NCBI GenBank assembly: GCA_964396385.1 | Contig: CAYNFH010000317.1 | Span: forward strand, 1-5,689 | Source: CAYNFH01 sp964396385 | Lineage (GTDB): Bacteria > Armatimonadota > Chthonomonadetes > Chthonomonadales > CAJBBX01 | Length of the DNA: 5,689 nucleotides | Direction: 5' to 3' | In this document: in pieces, positions 1 to 5,059 of the stretch | How positions within the stretch are numbered: the first letter of the stretch is position 1 | Layout: each line of letters begins with the position of its first letter | Notes under the pieces: model-generated | Seen by the model: only the letters and a program-made list of their open reading frames with translations | Told to the model about the DNA's origin: nothing | Databases searched by the model: none | Translations under genes and position numbers: made by a program

Positions 1-238
1 CTGTTTACACCTATGCCAGAGCAGGCTGGAGAAGCCACAAGAGAGAGGTGTCTCTGGAGGCAGTCTCAGGAATAAGAGAGATAGGGGAGGAGGAGGACCC
101 TTCCAAAGAGTGGGACGAGAGGCTCTCCCAGGAGCAGGTGCTAAAGAGCTTGCCGGAGGCGATAGCCAGGCTCCCGAAGCGGCAGCGCCAGGTGCTGATC
201 TGGCGCTATTACGAGGAGCGAAGCTTTGAAGAGATCGC
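1..238 (+). repeat. Direct repeat, copy 1 (sigma factor paralogue segment; partner 5452-5689)
   Basis: Aligned without gaps to 5452-5689 at an offset of 5451. I count 18 mismatches in 238 bp: positions 56, 86, 101, 116, 128, 158, 161, 167, 173, 176, 179, 180, 188, 197, 209, 215, 219 and 236. Five fall in the first 157 bp and thirteen in the last 81 bp. Both ends are set by the window, so the true repeat is probably longer. The repeat is coding (sigma factor genes) and not a mobile-element end. Confidence 0.95.
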
Positions 239-341
239 GGCTCTTCTGGACGTGCAGTTGGCCACCACCAGAAGCCTCCTAAGACACGCTATCAATAACT
301 TGAGGCGCGAGATCGCCGGCTCCGGGGCCAACCAGGGCTGA
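1..341 (+). CDS. Sigma-70-family RNA polymerase sigma factor, C-terminal part (copy A, cut by window start)
   Basis: The frame is already open at the window edge (first full codon at 3) and stops with TGA at 339-341, so this is the end of a gene whose start lies to the left. The first visible residues, VYTYARAGWRSHKREV, correspond to the end of sigma region 2. An acidic linker (GEEEDPSKEWDERLSQEQ) follows, and then a sigma region 4 helix-turn-helix: LPKRQRQVLIWRYYEERSFEEIAALLDV continued by a recognition helix around TTRSLLRHAINNLRREI. Region 4 of this family recognises the -35 element and docks on the RNA polymerase beta flap. A GTG at 48 is not the start, because the same frame and similarity to copy B continue upstream of it. 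The first 238 bases match the end of the window at about 92%, with only one amino-acid difference. The specific regulon is not visible. The family call is confident, but the subclass (ECF-like or another group) is not. Confidence 0.88.
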   Translation, partial: VYTYARAGWRSHKREVSLEAVSGIREIGEEEDPSKEWDERLSQEQVLKSLPEAIARLPKRQRQVLIWRYYEERSFEEIAALLDVQLATTRSLLRHAINNLRREIAGSGANQG

Positions 342-372
342 CCTGCGTCTCCTCATGCTGCGGCTTGTGTCT

Positions 373-405
373 GCTCACCGGAATCCTCCGCCCGCCGTGG
401 TGAGC
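373..405 (+). terminator. Possible weak hairpin after sigma copy A
   Basis: GCTCACC (373-379) and GGTGAGC (399-405) form a perfect 7-bp inverted repeat around a 19-base loop, 32 bases after the sigma stop codon. There is no T tract after it, so it is not a classical intrinsic terminator. A second small inverted repeat (TCAGG at 415-419, CCTGA at 425-429) follows, just before the next gene. Either could be chance in GC-rich DNA. No promoter was recognised in this 101-bp gap. Confidence 0.25.
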
Positions 406-442
406 TGCCCGCGGTCAGGCCGGACCTGAGCGCGGATAGCCG

Positions 443-979
443 ATGGGATTGACCCAGTTGATCGAGATACGGCACAAGCAGAGCGGCGGCGTGATCATTG
501 TACTGGGCGCCTCGACGCTGGAAAACGCTTCCCTACCCGGGGCCGACCTCCGAGGAGCGGACCTGGCCCGGCTGCGCCTGGTTGGGGCGGACTTGCGATC
601 AGCCGACCTCTCCGACGCTACGCTAATCGGCACCTCGCTCGCCTTCTCCGACCTTACAGGCGCGATCCTGCACCGGGCAGACCTGAGCGACGTGGACCTC
701 AATACGGCAGAGCTCACGCTCGCCGACCTCTCCGACGCCACGGCGCGAAGGGCCAATCTCTACGGCGCCGATCTCTTCGGGGCGAACCTTACCCACACAA
801 ACCTGCAAGGCGCCTGGATGGGAGGCGCCGACCTCCAGGAAGCCGACCTGAACGCCGCCGACCTCCGCAACGCTACCTATGACGCGGAGACCCGATGGCC
901 CGCCGACTACGACCCCGCGGAGCATGGCGCCATCCTGCTGAATTCGACGGTTATTCGCGTGCGCTACCCCAAAGATTAG
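443..979 (+). CDS. Pentapeptide-repeat protein
   Basis: The 178-residue product is dominated by A(D/N)LXX pentapeptides. A central hydrophobic residue falls every five residues without a break from L26 to Y146: 25 positions, nearly all Leu, with Ala at 101, Met at 126 and Tyr at 146. This predicts a right-handed quadrilateral beta helix of about six coils. Residues 1-22 (MGLTQLIEIRHKQSGGVIIV...) form a non-repeat cap. The C-terminal tail, with TRWPADYDPAEHGA near 150-163, resembles tails I know from other pentapeptide-repeat proteins, especially cyanobacterial ones. No signal peptide or membrane segment is seen, so it is probably cytoplasmic. Family functions range from DNA-gyrase protection by DNA mimicry (Qnr, MfpA) to unknown scaffolding, and nothing here selects one. 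An in-frame TAG at 437-439 rules out an earlier start, and the ribosome site (GGA, 434-436) is weak. It lies 101 bp after sigma copy A and 134 bp before the glycosyltransferase. Confidence 0.9.
   Translation: MGLTQLIEIRHKQSGGVIIVLGASTLENASLPGADLRGADLARLRLVGADLRSADLSDATLIGTSLAFSDLTGAILHRADLSDVDLNTAELTLADLSDATARRANLYGADLFGANLTHTNLQGAWMGGADLQEADLNAADLRNATYDAETRWPADYDPAEHGAILLNSTVIRVRYPKD
602..742 (+). repeat. Internal duplicated segment in pentapeptide gene (602-622 and 722-742)
   Basis: A 17-base identical stretch (602-618 and 722-738) recurs 120 bp apart, and the surrounding 21-base units match at 20 of 21 positions. Both encode ADLSDAT, at residues 54-60 and 94-100. The 40-residue spacing equals two full coils of the beta helix. 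This suggests the solenoid grew by duplicating multi-coil units, although shared codon preference for the same motif could also explain it. Confidence 0.6.
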
Positions 980-1113
980 CGAGCCCACGTTGCACGACGG
1001 CACTCCCGGGTGTAGTTCTTTATACAGACGGGCCGCAGCGGCGTTACGCTCCTGACGGGGCGCGATCCCTGTTCCCGCACCGCTCGCTCGGAAGGGAAGT
1101 AGGACCACTGTTC

Positions 1114-2967
1114 ATGGTTGCGCTAAAGCTCCTGTTCTGGTCGGCTTGGGCTGTGATCTTCTACGCCTACGTGGGTTTCCCGCTGCTGCTTGCCGCGTTC
1201 GCCCGCCTGTCGTCTCGAAGGTCTCACCAGCCCCCAGACGCCGTCCCGGACACTCAGGCTCCGCGCGTGGCGATGGTAGTTGCCGCGTTCAACGAGGAGC
1301 GAGTGCTCGCGGCCAAGCTGGAGAACTCCCGCCGCATCGACTATCCGCAGGACCGCTTCCAGCTTGTCATCGGTTCCGACGGATCGACGGATGCTACCGA
1401 GGAGATTCTCGATTCGGTGCGGGACCCGTGGGTGTGCGCCCACCTCTTCCAAGAGCGGAGGGGCAAGATCTCGGTCCTGAACGAGCTGATGGCGTCGGTT
1501 GACGCCGACATCGTGGTGATGTCGGATGCCAACACGATGTTCGATCCGGACGCGATCCGGAAGCTCGTCGCGCACTTCGACGATCCGCGCGTCGGATGCG
1601 TAAGCGGAGAGCTTGGGCTCGAGCAGGAGGGCGGCGTATCTGGAGAGGGGTTGTACTGGCGTTACGAAGGCTGGATCAAGCGCAACGAGAGCCGACTTGG
1701 ATTCCTGATCGGATGCAACGGTGGCATATTCGCCATTCGCAAGGAGCTGTTCAGGCCGCTGCCGGCTTCAACGATCGTGGAGGACTTCGTGCTCTCGGTC
1801 CAGATCCTGGAACGCGGATGGCTGGTGCGGTTTGAGCCGGCAGCCCGTGCGACAGAGCCGGCATGCGCCAACTCCCGCGAGGAGATGGTGCGCAAGATCC
1901 GCATCGGCGCGGGCGGTTTCCAGGCGCTGGGACTGACGCGCGGTCTGCTGCACCCCCGGTTCGGGCTGCGGGCATTTGCTTACTGGGGCCACAAGGTGCT
2001 TCGCTGGTGCGTCCCCATGCTCTTGTTGGTGGCCATGTCCGCAAACATCGGGCTGGCGCGGTCGCCCCTCTATGGAGCTGCTCTGGCGATGCAGCTCATC
2101 GGCATCGGCCTCTCCATCCGAGCCTATCAGGGCGGGGCGAGCGGCGTACTCTCCAGGCTTGTGCGGCCGGTAAGCTACTTCTACCTTATGAACTACGCTC
2201 TGTGGCGCGGGTTCCTCCGGTTCCTGTTTGGAACCCAGCGCGTCACCTGGGACCGGGCGCAGCAGGTATTGACGCACCCGTCAGCCTCCCTCTCGATGTC
2301 GGAGGCCTCCGCCTGGGCCGCGCCGGAGATGTCGCCCCGGGTGGAAGTCGCGGTAGCCACGGTCGTTAGTCGAAGTGAGGGCCATACGGTGGCCATGGTA
2401 GAAGCCAACCACGGAATCAGATCGTTACTCTACTCTTTCCAGGTTAGTAAGCGGGGAGCAGTTGTGGGAAATCAGAGCGTAGCCATTGATATAGATGCCC
2501 TTAAGCGCGCGGAGCGCGCCTACAGGAACAGCCTGGCAGGAGAGCCGGGCGATACGGCTGTGCGGCTGCGGCTGGCGTGGTGCCTGTTTGTTCAGGCGGT
2601 CCACCAAGCCGGACGCGAGAGTATGCTGCATCAGGTGGAGGGGCCGGACGGCCGCCTCGCCGACCAGCTCCCCGCCATCCTCAACGCGCGGCACGATACC
2701 CAGGTGGACACCCTGCTGAAGGACTGTCTCCACCAGACGACCATCGTGCTCCAGCTTACGCGCGAGGACCGCGAGCGGACCGATGTGGAGCTGCTTCAGG
2801 CTCTGATCACCCTCGCCGGAGCGGACCAGTTGACAGCGGAAGCCCGCCAACAGGCGTCGCGCCGGTTGAGCCACATCACCCAGGCCTTGGTTTATGACAC
2901 GTCTATCTCCGTATCCCGACCTCGCCTTCACCGGCTTCCGCCGCGGCGGCCGCAGACCGACCCGTAG
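1114..2967 (+). CDS. Membrane-bound family 2 glycosyltransferase with C-terminal helical (TPR-like) extension
   Basis: The 617-residue product starts at ATG 1114, chosen because a membrane segment begins at once (about residues 4-30, FWSAWAVIFYAYVGFPLLL) and AGGA lies at 1101-1104. The frame stays open upstream to 895, but that part overlaps the pentapeptide gene and is not protein-like. The GT-A domain spans about 50-275. It has AAFNEE (57-62), SDGSTD (88-93), a DXN/DXD-like SDANTMFDPDA (137-147), CNGGIFAIRK (201-210) and the catalytic-base VED (222-224). RKIRIGAGGFQAL (260-272) stands where processive enzymes carry QxxRW. Membrane segments follow at about 296-315, 320-337 and 351-371. This fits an inner-membrane transferase that uses a nucleotide-sugar to make an extracellular polysaccharide; donor and acceptor are unknown. 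Ordinary enzymes of this type would end near residue 385-400. Here the frame continues through a linker (about 390-455) into a helical region (about 460-592), beginning like a TPR hairpin. The polysaccharide export gene follows 65 bp downstream. Confidence 0.87.
   Translation: MVALKLLFWSAWAVIFYAYVGFPLLLAAFARLSSRRSHQPPDAVPDTQAPRVAMVVAAFNEERVLAAKLENSRRIDYPQDRFQLVIGSDGSTDATEEILDSVRDPWVCAHLFQERRGKISVLNELMASVDADIVVMSDANTMFDPDAIRKLVAHFDDPRVGCVSGELGLEQEGGVSGEGLYWRYEGWIKRNESRLGFLIGCNGGIFAIRKELFRPLPASTIVEDFVLSVQILERGWLVRFEPAARATEPACANSREEMVRKIRIGAGGFQALGLTRGLLHPRFGLRAFAYWGHKVLRWCVPMLLLVAMSANIGLARSPLYGAALAMQLIGIGLSIRAYQGGASGVLSRLVRPVSYFYLMNYALWRGFLRFLFGTQRVTWDRAQQVLTHPSASLSMSEASAWAAPEMSPRVEVAVATVVSRSEGHTVAMVEANHGIRSLLYSFQVSKRGAVVGNQSVAIDIDALKRAERAYRNSLAGEPGDTAVRLRLAWCLFVQAVHQAGRESMLHQVEGPDGRLADQLPAILNARHDTQVDTLLKDCLHQTTIVLQLTREDRERTDVELLQALITLAGADQLTAEARQQASRRLSHITQALVYDTSISVSRPRLHRLPPRRPQTDP
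2453..2466 (+). promoter_or_regulatory. Possible internal ribosome binding site and GTG start inside the glycosyltransferase frame
   Basis: GGGGAG (2453-2458) lies five bases before an in-frame GTG (2464-2466). Starting here would give a separate 168-residue protein (VGNQSVAIDIDALKRAERAY...) that is essentially the helical extension alone. The codons around it (about 2362-2502) have roughly half G/C third positions by my count (23 of 47), lower than the flanks, as expected for a linker or former intergenic DNA. No stop separates the two parts in this sequence, so a single fused protein is the default reading. Confidence 0.3.
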
Positions 2968-3012
2968 GTTGTCTGCAACCACGCCGCGCTGTTGCCAGGA
3001 TCCAAGAGACCG

Positions 3013-3026
3013 GGCTCATAATGAGG
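3013..3026. repeat. Shared 14-mer with 11-bp palindrome, copy 1 (upstream of export gene)
   Basis: GGCTCATAATGAGG occurs here and again, identically, at 5046-5059. Its core CTCAT-A-ATGAG (3015-3025) is a perfect inverted repeat with one central base. Here it overlaps the ribosome binding site of the export protein, and CATAAT (3017-3022) also resembles a -10 box, with TTGCCA at 2992-2997 at a long 19-base spacing. It could be an operator, a promoter element or coincidence. Confidence 0.4.
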
Positions 3027-3028
3027 TG
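3023..3028 (+). promoter_or_regulatory. Ribosome binding site deciding the start of the export protein
   Basis: GAGGTG lies four bases before ATG 3033 and matches the anti-Shine-Dalgarno consensus well. It would fall inside the coding region if translation began at the earlier in-frame ATG 3021. The signal peptide is also more typical when begun at 3033. Met at 3057 is a third, less likely, option. Confidence 0.65.
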
Positions 3029-3032
3029 CAAT

Positions 3033-4298
3033 ATGCATAACACGACAAAGATTGGAATGGCGGCCCTCTTCTGCGCCGTCTTGGGTCAAGCGGCCCGGGC
3101 GCAGGAACCGCAGGCCTCGGCCCAGCAGCCGTCGGCTCCGGGCGCCGTTACGCTGGCGATCCAGGACAACACCTTTGATCCCGCACAGCCCATCCGGGCC
3201 AACTTCGCGGTTTCGATCTCTGTGGTCTCGTCCGGCGGACCAGAAAAGGACCTCTCCGGCAACTTTCTCATCGATCCGTCCGGGGCCGTCCAGTTGAACA
3301 TGGTCGGCCGCGTGGACCTCAAGGGCCTCACGCCCGCCCAGGCTGCTGAGCGGTTGACGGGTCTGGTCAAGCCGTACATCAAGGATCCGCGCGTCAGCGT
3401 CGCTATTCTGAGCGTTCCCAAGCCTATCATCTTCTTAAGCGGCGCACTGAACCGGACGGGCGCGGTGCCCATAAACGACAACACCACCCTGGGCGAAGTG
3501 GTAACCGTATTCGGCTTCAACGAAAGCGCCGACCTCTCTCGGGTGCGCGTCATGCACGCTGGAGACGGAGGACGGTCGACCAGGGAGTATGACTTCCTCA
3601 AGTGGATGCGTCCCGCTCCCGGCCAGAAGCCGGATGAGACGCAGGACCCGGTCCTTACCGATAGAGACATGGTCTACATCCCGCTCAAGACCGCGGTCAG
3701 CACCGGGACCATCTCCGTAGAAGGAGATGTCACCAAACCCGCCACGGTGCCGCTTCGCTACGGCGTCTCCACGCATCTGCGAGAGGCCATCTCCATGGCC
3801 GGGGGGATTAACACAACCGCGGACCATCATCTGGCGGTAAGGCGCATGGGAGTGGAGCAGCCTATCCCGGTGGACTACGACAAGATGGAGGCCGGGGATC
3901 CGAAGAACGACATCGTGCTTCAGCCGGAGGACATCGTCTACGTGCCCAAGCTGGCGTCGGACAAGTTTATCCTCGTCTCCGGTGGTTTCGGCAAACCTGG
4001 CAAGATCGCTCTTGATCGGCCGATGACGTTGACAGAGGCCGTCGCCCAGGCAGGCGGGCTCACGCTAGGGGCCAAAGAGAAGGATGGAAGTGTCTACCGC
4101 CACCTTCCTTCCGATCCTACCAAGACGCAGCGCATCGCCTTCAACTATAAGGACATCCGGACGGGCAAGAAGCCGGACATCGCGTTGCAGGCCGGAGACA
4201 CCATAGAGATCCCGCAAGGCAGTCCGCCCAGGCAGGGCGCCGACATGCTGCAGACCGGACTGAGCATTCTGAGTGTGTTTGCGCTGTTGCATCGCTGA
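3033..4298 (+). CDS. Polysaccharide export protein (Wza-like) with three SLBB domains
   Basis: The 421-residue product has a Sec signal peptide (MHNTTKIGMAALFCAVLG then AARAQ, predicted cleavage after Ala23). Cys14 is not in a proper lipobox, so it is probably not a lipoprotein, unlike Wza. A Poly_export/PES-type domain covers about 56-128, including FLIDPSGAVQLNMVGRVDL, the GLTPAQAAERL helix and KDPRVSVAIL. The usual LGPGD opening is not recognisable. Three SLBB-type units follow at about 132-217, 225-306 and 312-394. Each starts with a short strand plus a sGxxxxPG-like turn (SGALNRTGAVP, EGDVTKPATVP, SGGFGKPGKI) and ends in a D-x-V/I-x-I/V-P strand. The last 17 residues (MLQTGLSILSVFALLHR) are hydrophobic, in the place of the C-terminal helix that crosses the outer membrane in Wza. 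The expected role is a periplasmic/outer-membrane channel exporting the polymer made by the upstream glycosyltransferase. No Wzc-type kinase or polymerase is seen in the window. Confidence 0.92.
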   Translation: MHNTTKIGMAALFCAVLGQAARAQEPQASAQQPSAPGAVTLAIQDNTFDPAQPIRANFAVSISVVSSGGPEKDLSGNFLIDPSGAVQLNMVGRVDLKGLTPAQAAERLTGLVKPYIKDPRVSVAILSVPKPIIFLSGALNRTGAVPINDNTTLGEVVTVFGFNESADLSRVRVMHAGDGGRSTREYDFLKWMRPAPGQKPDETQDPVLTDRDMVYIPLKTAVSTGTISVEGDVTKPATVPLRYGVSTHLREAISMAGGINTTADHHLAVRRMGVEQPIPVDYDKMEAGDPKNDIVLQPEDIVYVPKLASDKFILVSGGFGKPGKIALDRPMTLTEAVAQAGGLTLGAKEKDGSVYRHLPSDPTKTQRIAFNYKDIRTGKKPDIALQAGDTIEIPQGSPPRQGADMLQTGLSILSVFALLHR

Positions 4299-4326
4299 TA
4301 CTGGTCTCAGTTACCCTTCTCCGGCA

Positions 4327-4361
4327 CGCCAGGCACGGCCACGCATCCGCCGTGCCTGGCG
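4327..4361 (+). terminator. Strong hairpin after the export gene (likely terminator)
   Basis: CGCCAGGCACGGC (4327-4339) and GCCGTGCCTGGCG (4349-4361) form a perfect 13-bp stem with a 9-base loop, 28 bases after the export gene's stop codon. What follows (CTATTCAGG) has only a short T-poor run, so intrinsic termination may be inefficient. It may also protect the mRNA 3' end. It separates the polysaccharide genes from the ribbon-helix-helix unit. The symmetric stem could act on either strand. Confidence 0.65.
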
Positions 4362-4408
4362 CTATTCAGGTGCGGTGCCTACCGCGTATATTCCGTTTAT
4401 GGCGGTTG

Positions 4409-4465
4409 ACGCGTTTCGCTTGACAGACGCGTTAAACGCGTGATACAATCTGCGTGCTAACGCAT
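4409..4465. promoter_or_regulatory. Putative operator: ACGCGTT half-sites around the promoter
   Basis: The perfect palindrome ACGCGTT-A-AACGCGT (4427-4441) fills nearly all of the promoter spacer. Another exact ACGCGTT lies at 4409-4415, 18 bp upstream and in the same orientation as the left arm. A near match in the inverted orientation (AACGCAT, one mismatch) lies at 4459-4465, just after the expected transcription start. Multiple short half-sites overlapping a promoter are typical of ribbon-helix-helix repressors (CopG, omega, ParG families), and such a protein is encoded next. That this protein binds here is inference. Confidence 0.6.
4420..4449 (+). promoter_or_regulatory. Sigma-70-type promoter of the ribbon-helix-helix gene
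   Basis: A perfect -35 box TTGACA (4420-4425) and -10 box TACAAT (4444-4449, one mismatch to TATAAT) are separated by 18 bases. Transcription would start near 4456, giving a leader of about 125 bases before ATG 4581. It is the best promoter in the window and sits directly after the hairpin at 4327-4361, so the downstream gene is probably its own transcription unit. Confidence 0.75.
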
Positions 4466-4529
4466 TGAGCCTCGAAGCTCCGCCATTGATGAAGCCGTTT
4501 ACGACGAGCCGCTCCAGCACTTCTGGCCC

Positions 4530-4543
4530 CGGGTCACGACCCG
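4530..4543 (+). other. Small hairpin in the leader of the ribbon-helix-helix gene
   Basis: CGGGTC-AC-GACCCG is a perfect inverted repeat that would fold in RNA as a five-pair stem with a CACG tetraloop. It lies 22 bases before the AAGGGAG ribosome site (4565-4571). It may stabilise the leader, or may simply be part of an upstream coding extension (see findings). Confidence 0.3.
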
Positions 4544-4580
4544 AGACGAAGCAGCGGCAGCAACAAGGGAGCATGCGAGG

Positions 4581-4835
4581 ATGCCTTTGCCCAGGCGCTG
4601 GTGGAACACCCACATTGGGGGCGACCGGACCCACATGGTCGGCGTCCGCGTTAGCAAAGAAGAGGATGACAGGCTTGAGGAGCTCCGCCGGCTCCTGCGA
4701 CTCCGGTCCTCCTCCGAGGTCCTTCGGTTCGCGCTGCAGGTGGTTGAGTGCGCTTGCGCCGGCAACCCCATCAATGCGCAATCGCCGGACGCCCTGGTAG
4801 GCTGCGTGGAGGAATGTCTGCAGTCCGACGGGTGA
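4581..4835 (+). CDS. Small ribbon-helix-helix DNA-binding protein (probable autoregulator)
   Basis: The 84-residue product contains the ribbon-helix-helix pattern. A short strand, MVGVRVS (19-25), is followed by helix A, KEEDDRLEELRRLLRLR (26-42), an SSS turn (43-45), and helix B, EVLRFALQVVECA (46-58). In this fold two chains pair their strands into a sheet that enters the DNA major groove, here presumably through V20, V22 and V24-flanking residues such as R23. The last 25 residues are unassigned. ATG 4581 has AAGGGAG nine bases upstream (4565-4571). ATG 4635 is a possible alternative start directly before the strand, with a poorer site (GGA, 4627-4629). The frame is also open upstream to 4461 without ATG, GTG or TTG. 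The protein is preceded by a strong promoter with a palindromic operator, so negative self-control is likely. It could be an orphan antitoxin-like regulator, but no toxin gene is seen next to it. Confidence 0.75.
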   Translation: MPLPRRWWNTHIGGDRTHMVGVRVSKEEDDRLEELRRLLRLRSSSEVLRFALQVVECACAGNPINAQSPDALVGCVEECLQSDG

Positions 4836-4849
4836 TATCCGTCCGGACT
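4822..4849 (+). terminator. Hairpin spanning the stop codon of the ribbon-helix-helix gene
   Basis: AGTCCG (4822-4827) plus ACGG (4828-4831) pair with CCGT (4839-4842) and CGGACT (4844-4849), with one bulged C at 4843. This gives a ten-pair stem with a 7-base loop that holds most of the TGA stop. No T tract follows. It may be a weak terminator, or it may influence translation termination or mRNA 3' stability. Confidence 0.4.
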
Positions 4850-5012
4850 CGCTCCGGTGAATTGCCGGTTATTGATCCCACGGGGGTTTCGGCACGGTTT
4901 CTGCCTCACAGCTTATTGCTCCGCTACACAGATCTGCCTGCATCAGCCGGTAGATTGAAGTAATACCCCGCTAGTCCGGCGCCGGGACGCGCTGAGTCCA
5001 TCGGGAAAATGC

Positions 5013-5035
5013 GAGGAGAGCGCGAAAGCCTCCTC
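5013..5035 (+). other. Hairpin in the region upstream of sigma copy B
   Basis: GAGGAG (5013-5018) pairs with CTCCTC (5030-5035) around an 11-base loop containing GCGCGAAAGC. The pairing can be extended outward by a further pair or two if a base is bulged. It lies 11 bases before the shared palindromic 14-mer. No known riboswitch consensus could be matched by eye. Confidence 0.3.
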
Positions 5036-5045
5036 CGCCGTTCCC

Positions 5046-5059
5046 GGCTCATAATGAGG
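5046..5059. repeat. Shared 14-mer with 11-bp palindrome, copy 2 (upstream of sigma copy B)
   Basis: Identical to 3013-3026, with palindromic core CTCAT-A-ATGAG at 5048-5058. It lies 124 bases before the sigma factor start. Unlike copy 1, it is too far from a start codon to act as a ribosome site, which favours a DNA-level role if it has any. Confidence 0.4.

Noticed and set aside
990..1026. Possible promoter (TTGCAC at 990, TATACA at 1021) before the glycosyltransferase
   Set aside because: The spacing is 25 bases, far outside the usable range, and no better -35 lies 16-18 bases before TATACA.
623..1108. Long minus-strand open frame (161 codons) opposite the pentapeptide gene
   Set aside because: It is antisense to a clear repeat protein, its repetitive Val/Gly composition mirrors the pentapeptide codons, and no family pattern or ribosome site supports it.
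895..1113. Upstream extension of the glycosyltransferase frame to 895
   Set aside because: It overlaps the pentapeptide gene by 85 bp, reads Arg/Pro-rich non-protein-like sequence, and the natural membrane anchor begins at 1114.
1768..2277. Minus-strand open frame (169 codons) within the glycosyltransferase
   Set aside because: It is the shadow of a strongly recognisable coding region in GC-rich DNA, with no protein features of its own.
2425..2982. Minus-strand open frame (185 codons) opposite the glycosyltransferase C-terminal extension
   Set aside because: I considered it because the extension is unfamiliar, but the plus-strand reading has helical, TPR-like spacing and the minus-strand product is Arg/Gln-rich with no recognisable order.
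2967..2995. Two mutually exclusive small hairpins (GGTTG/CAACC and GCAAC/GTTGC) as an attenuator
   Set aside because: The stems are only five pairs and lack a T tract or leader peptide, so they are easily due to chance.
4489..4800. Frame-shifted plus-strand frame beginning ATG 4489 over the ribbon-helix-helix gene
   Set aside because: The translation is Ser/Arg/Gly-rich low-complexity sequence, while the overlapping frame shows a clear ribbon-helix-helix pattern.
4499..4909. Toxin partner for the ribbon-helix-helix protein (toxin-antitoxin pair), including minus-strand frames
   Set aside because: No neighbouring frame resembles RelE, MazF, PIN or HipA families. The minus-strand frame is Ser/Arg-rich shadow sequence.
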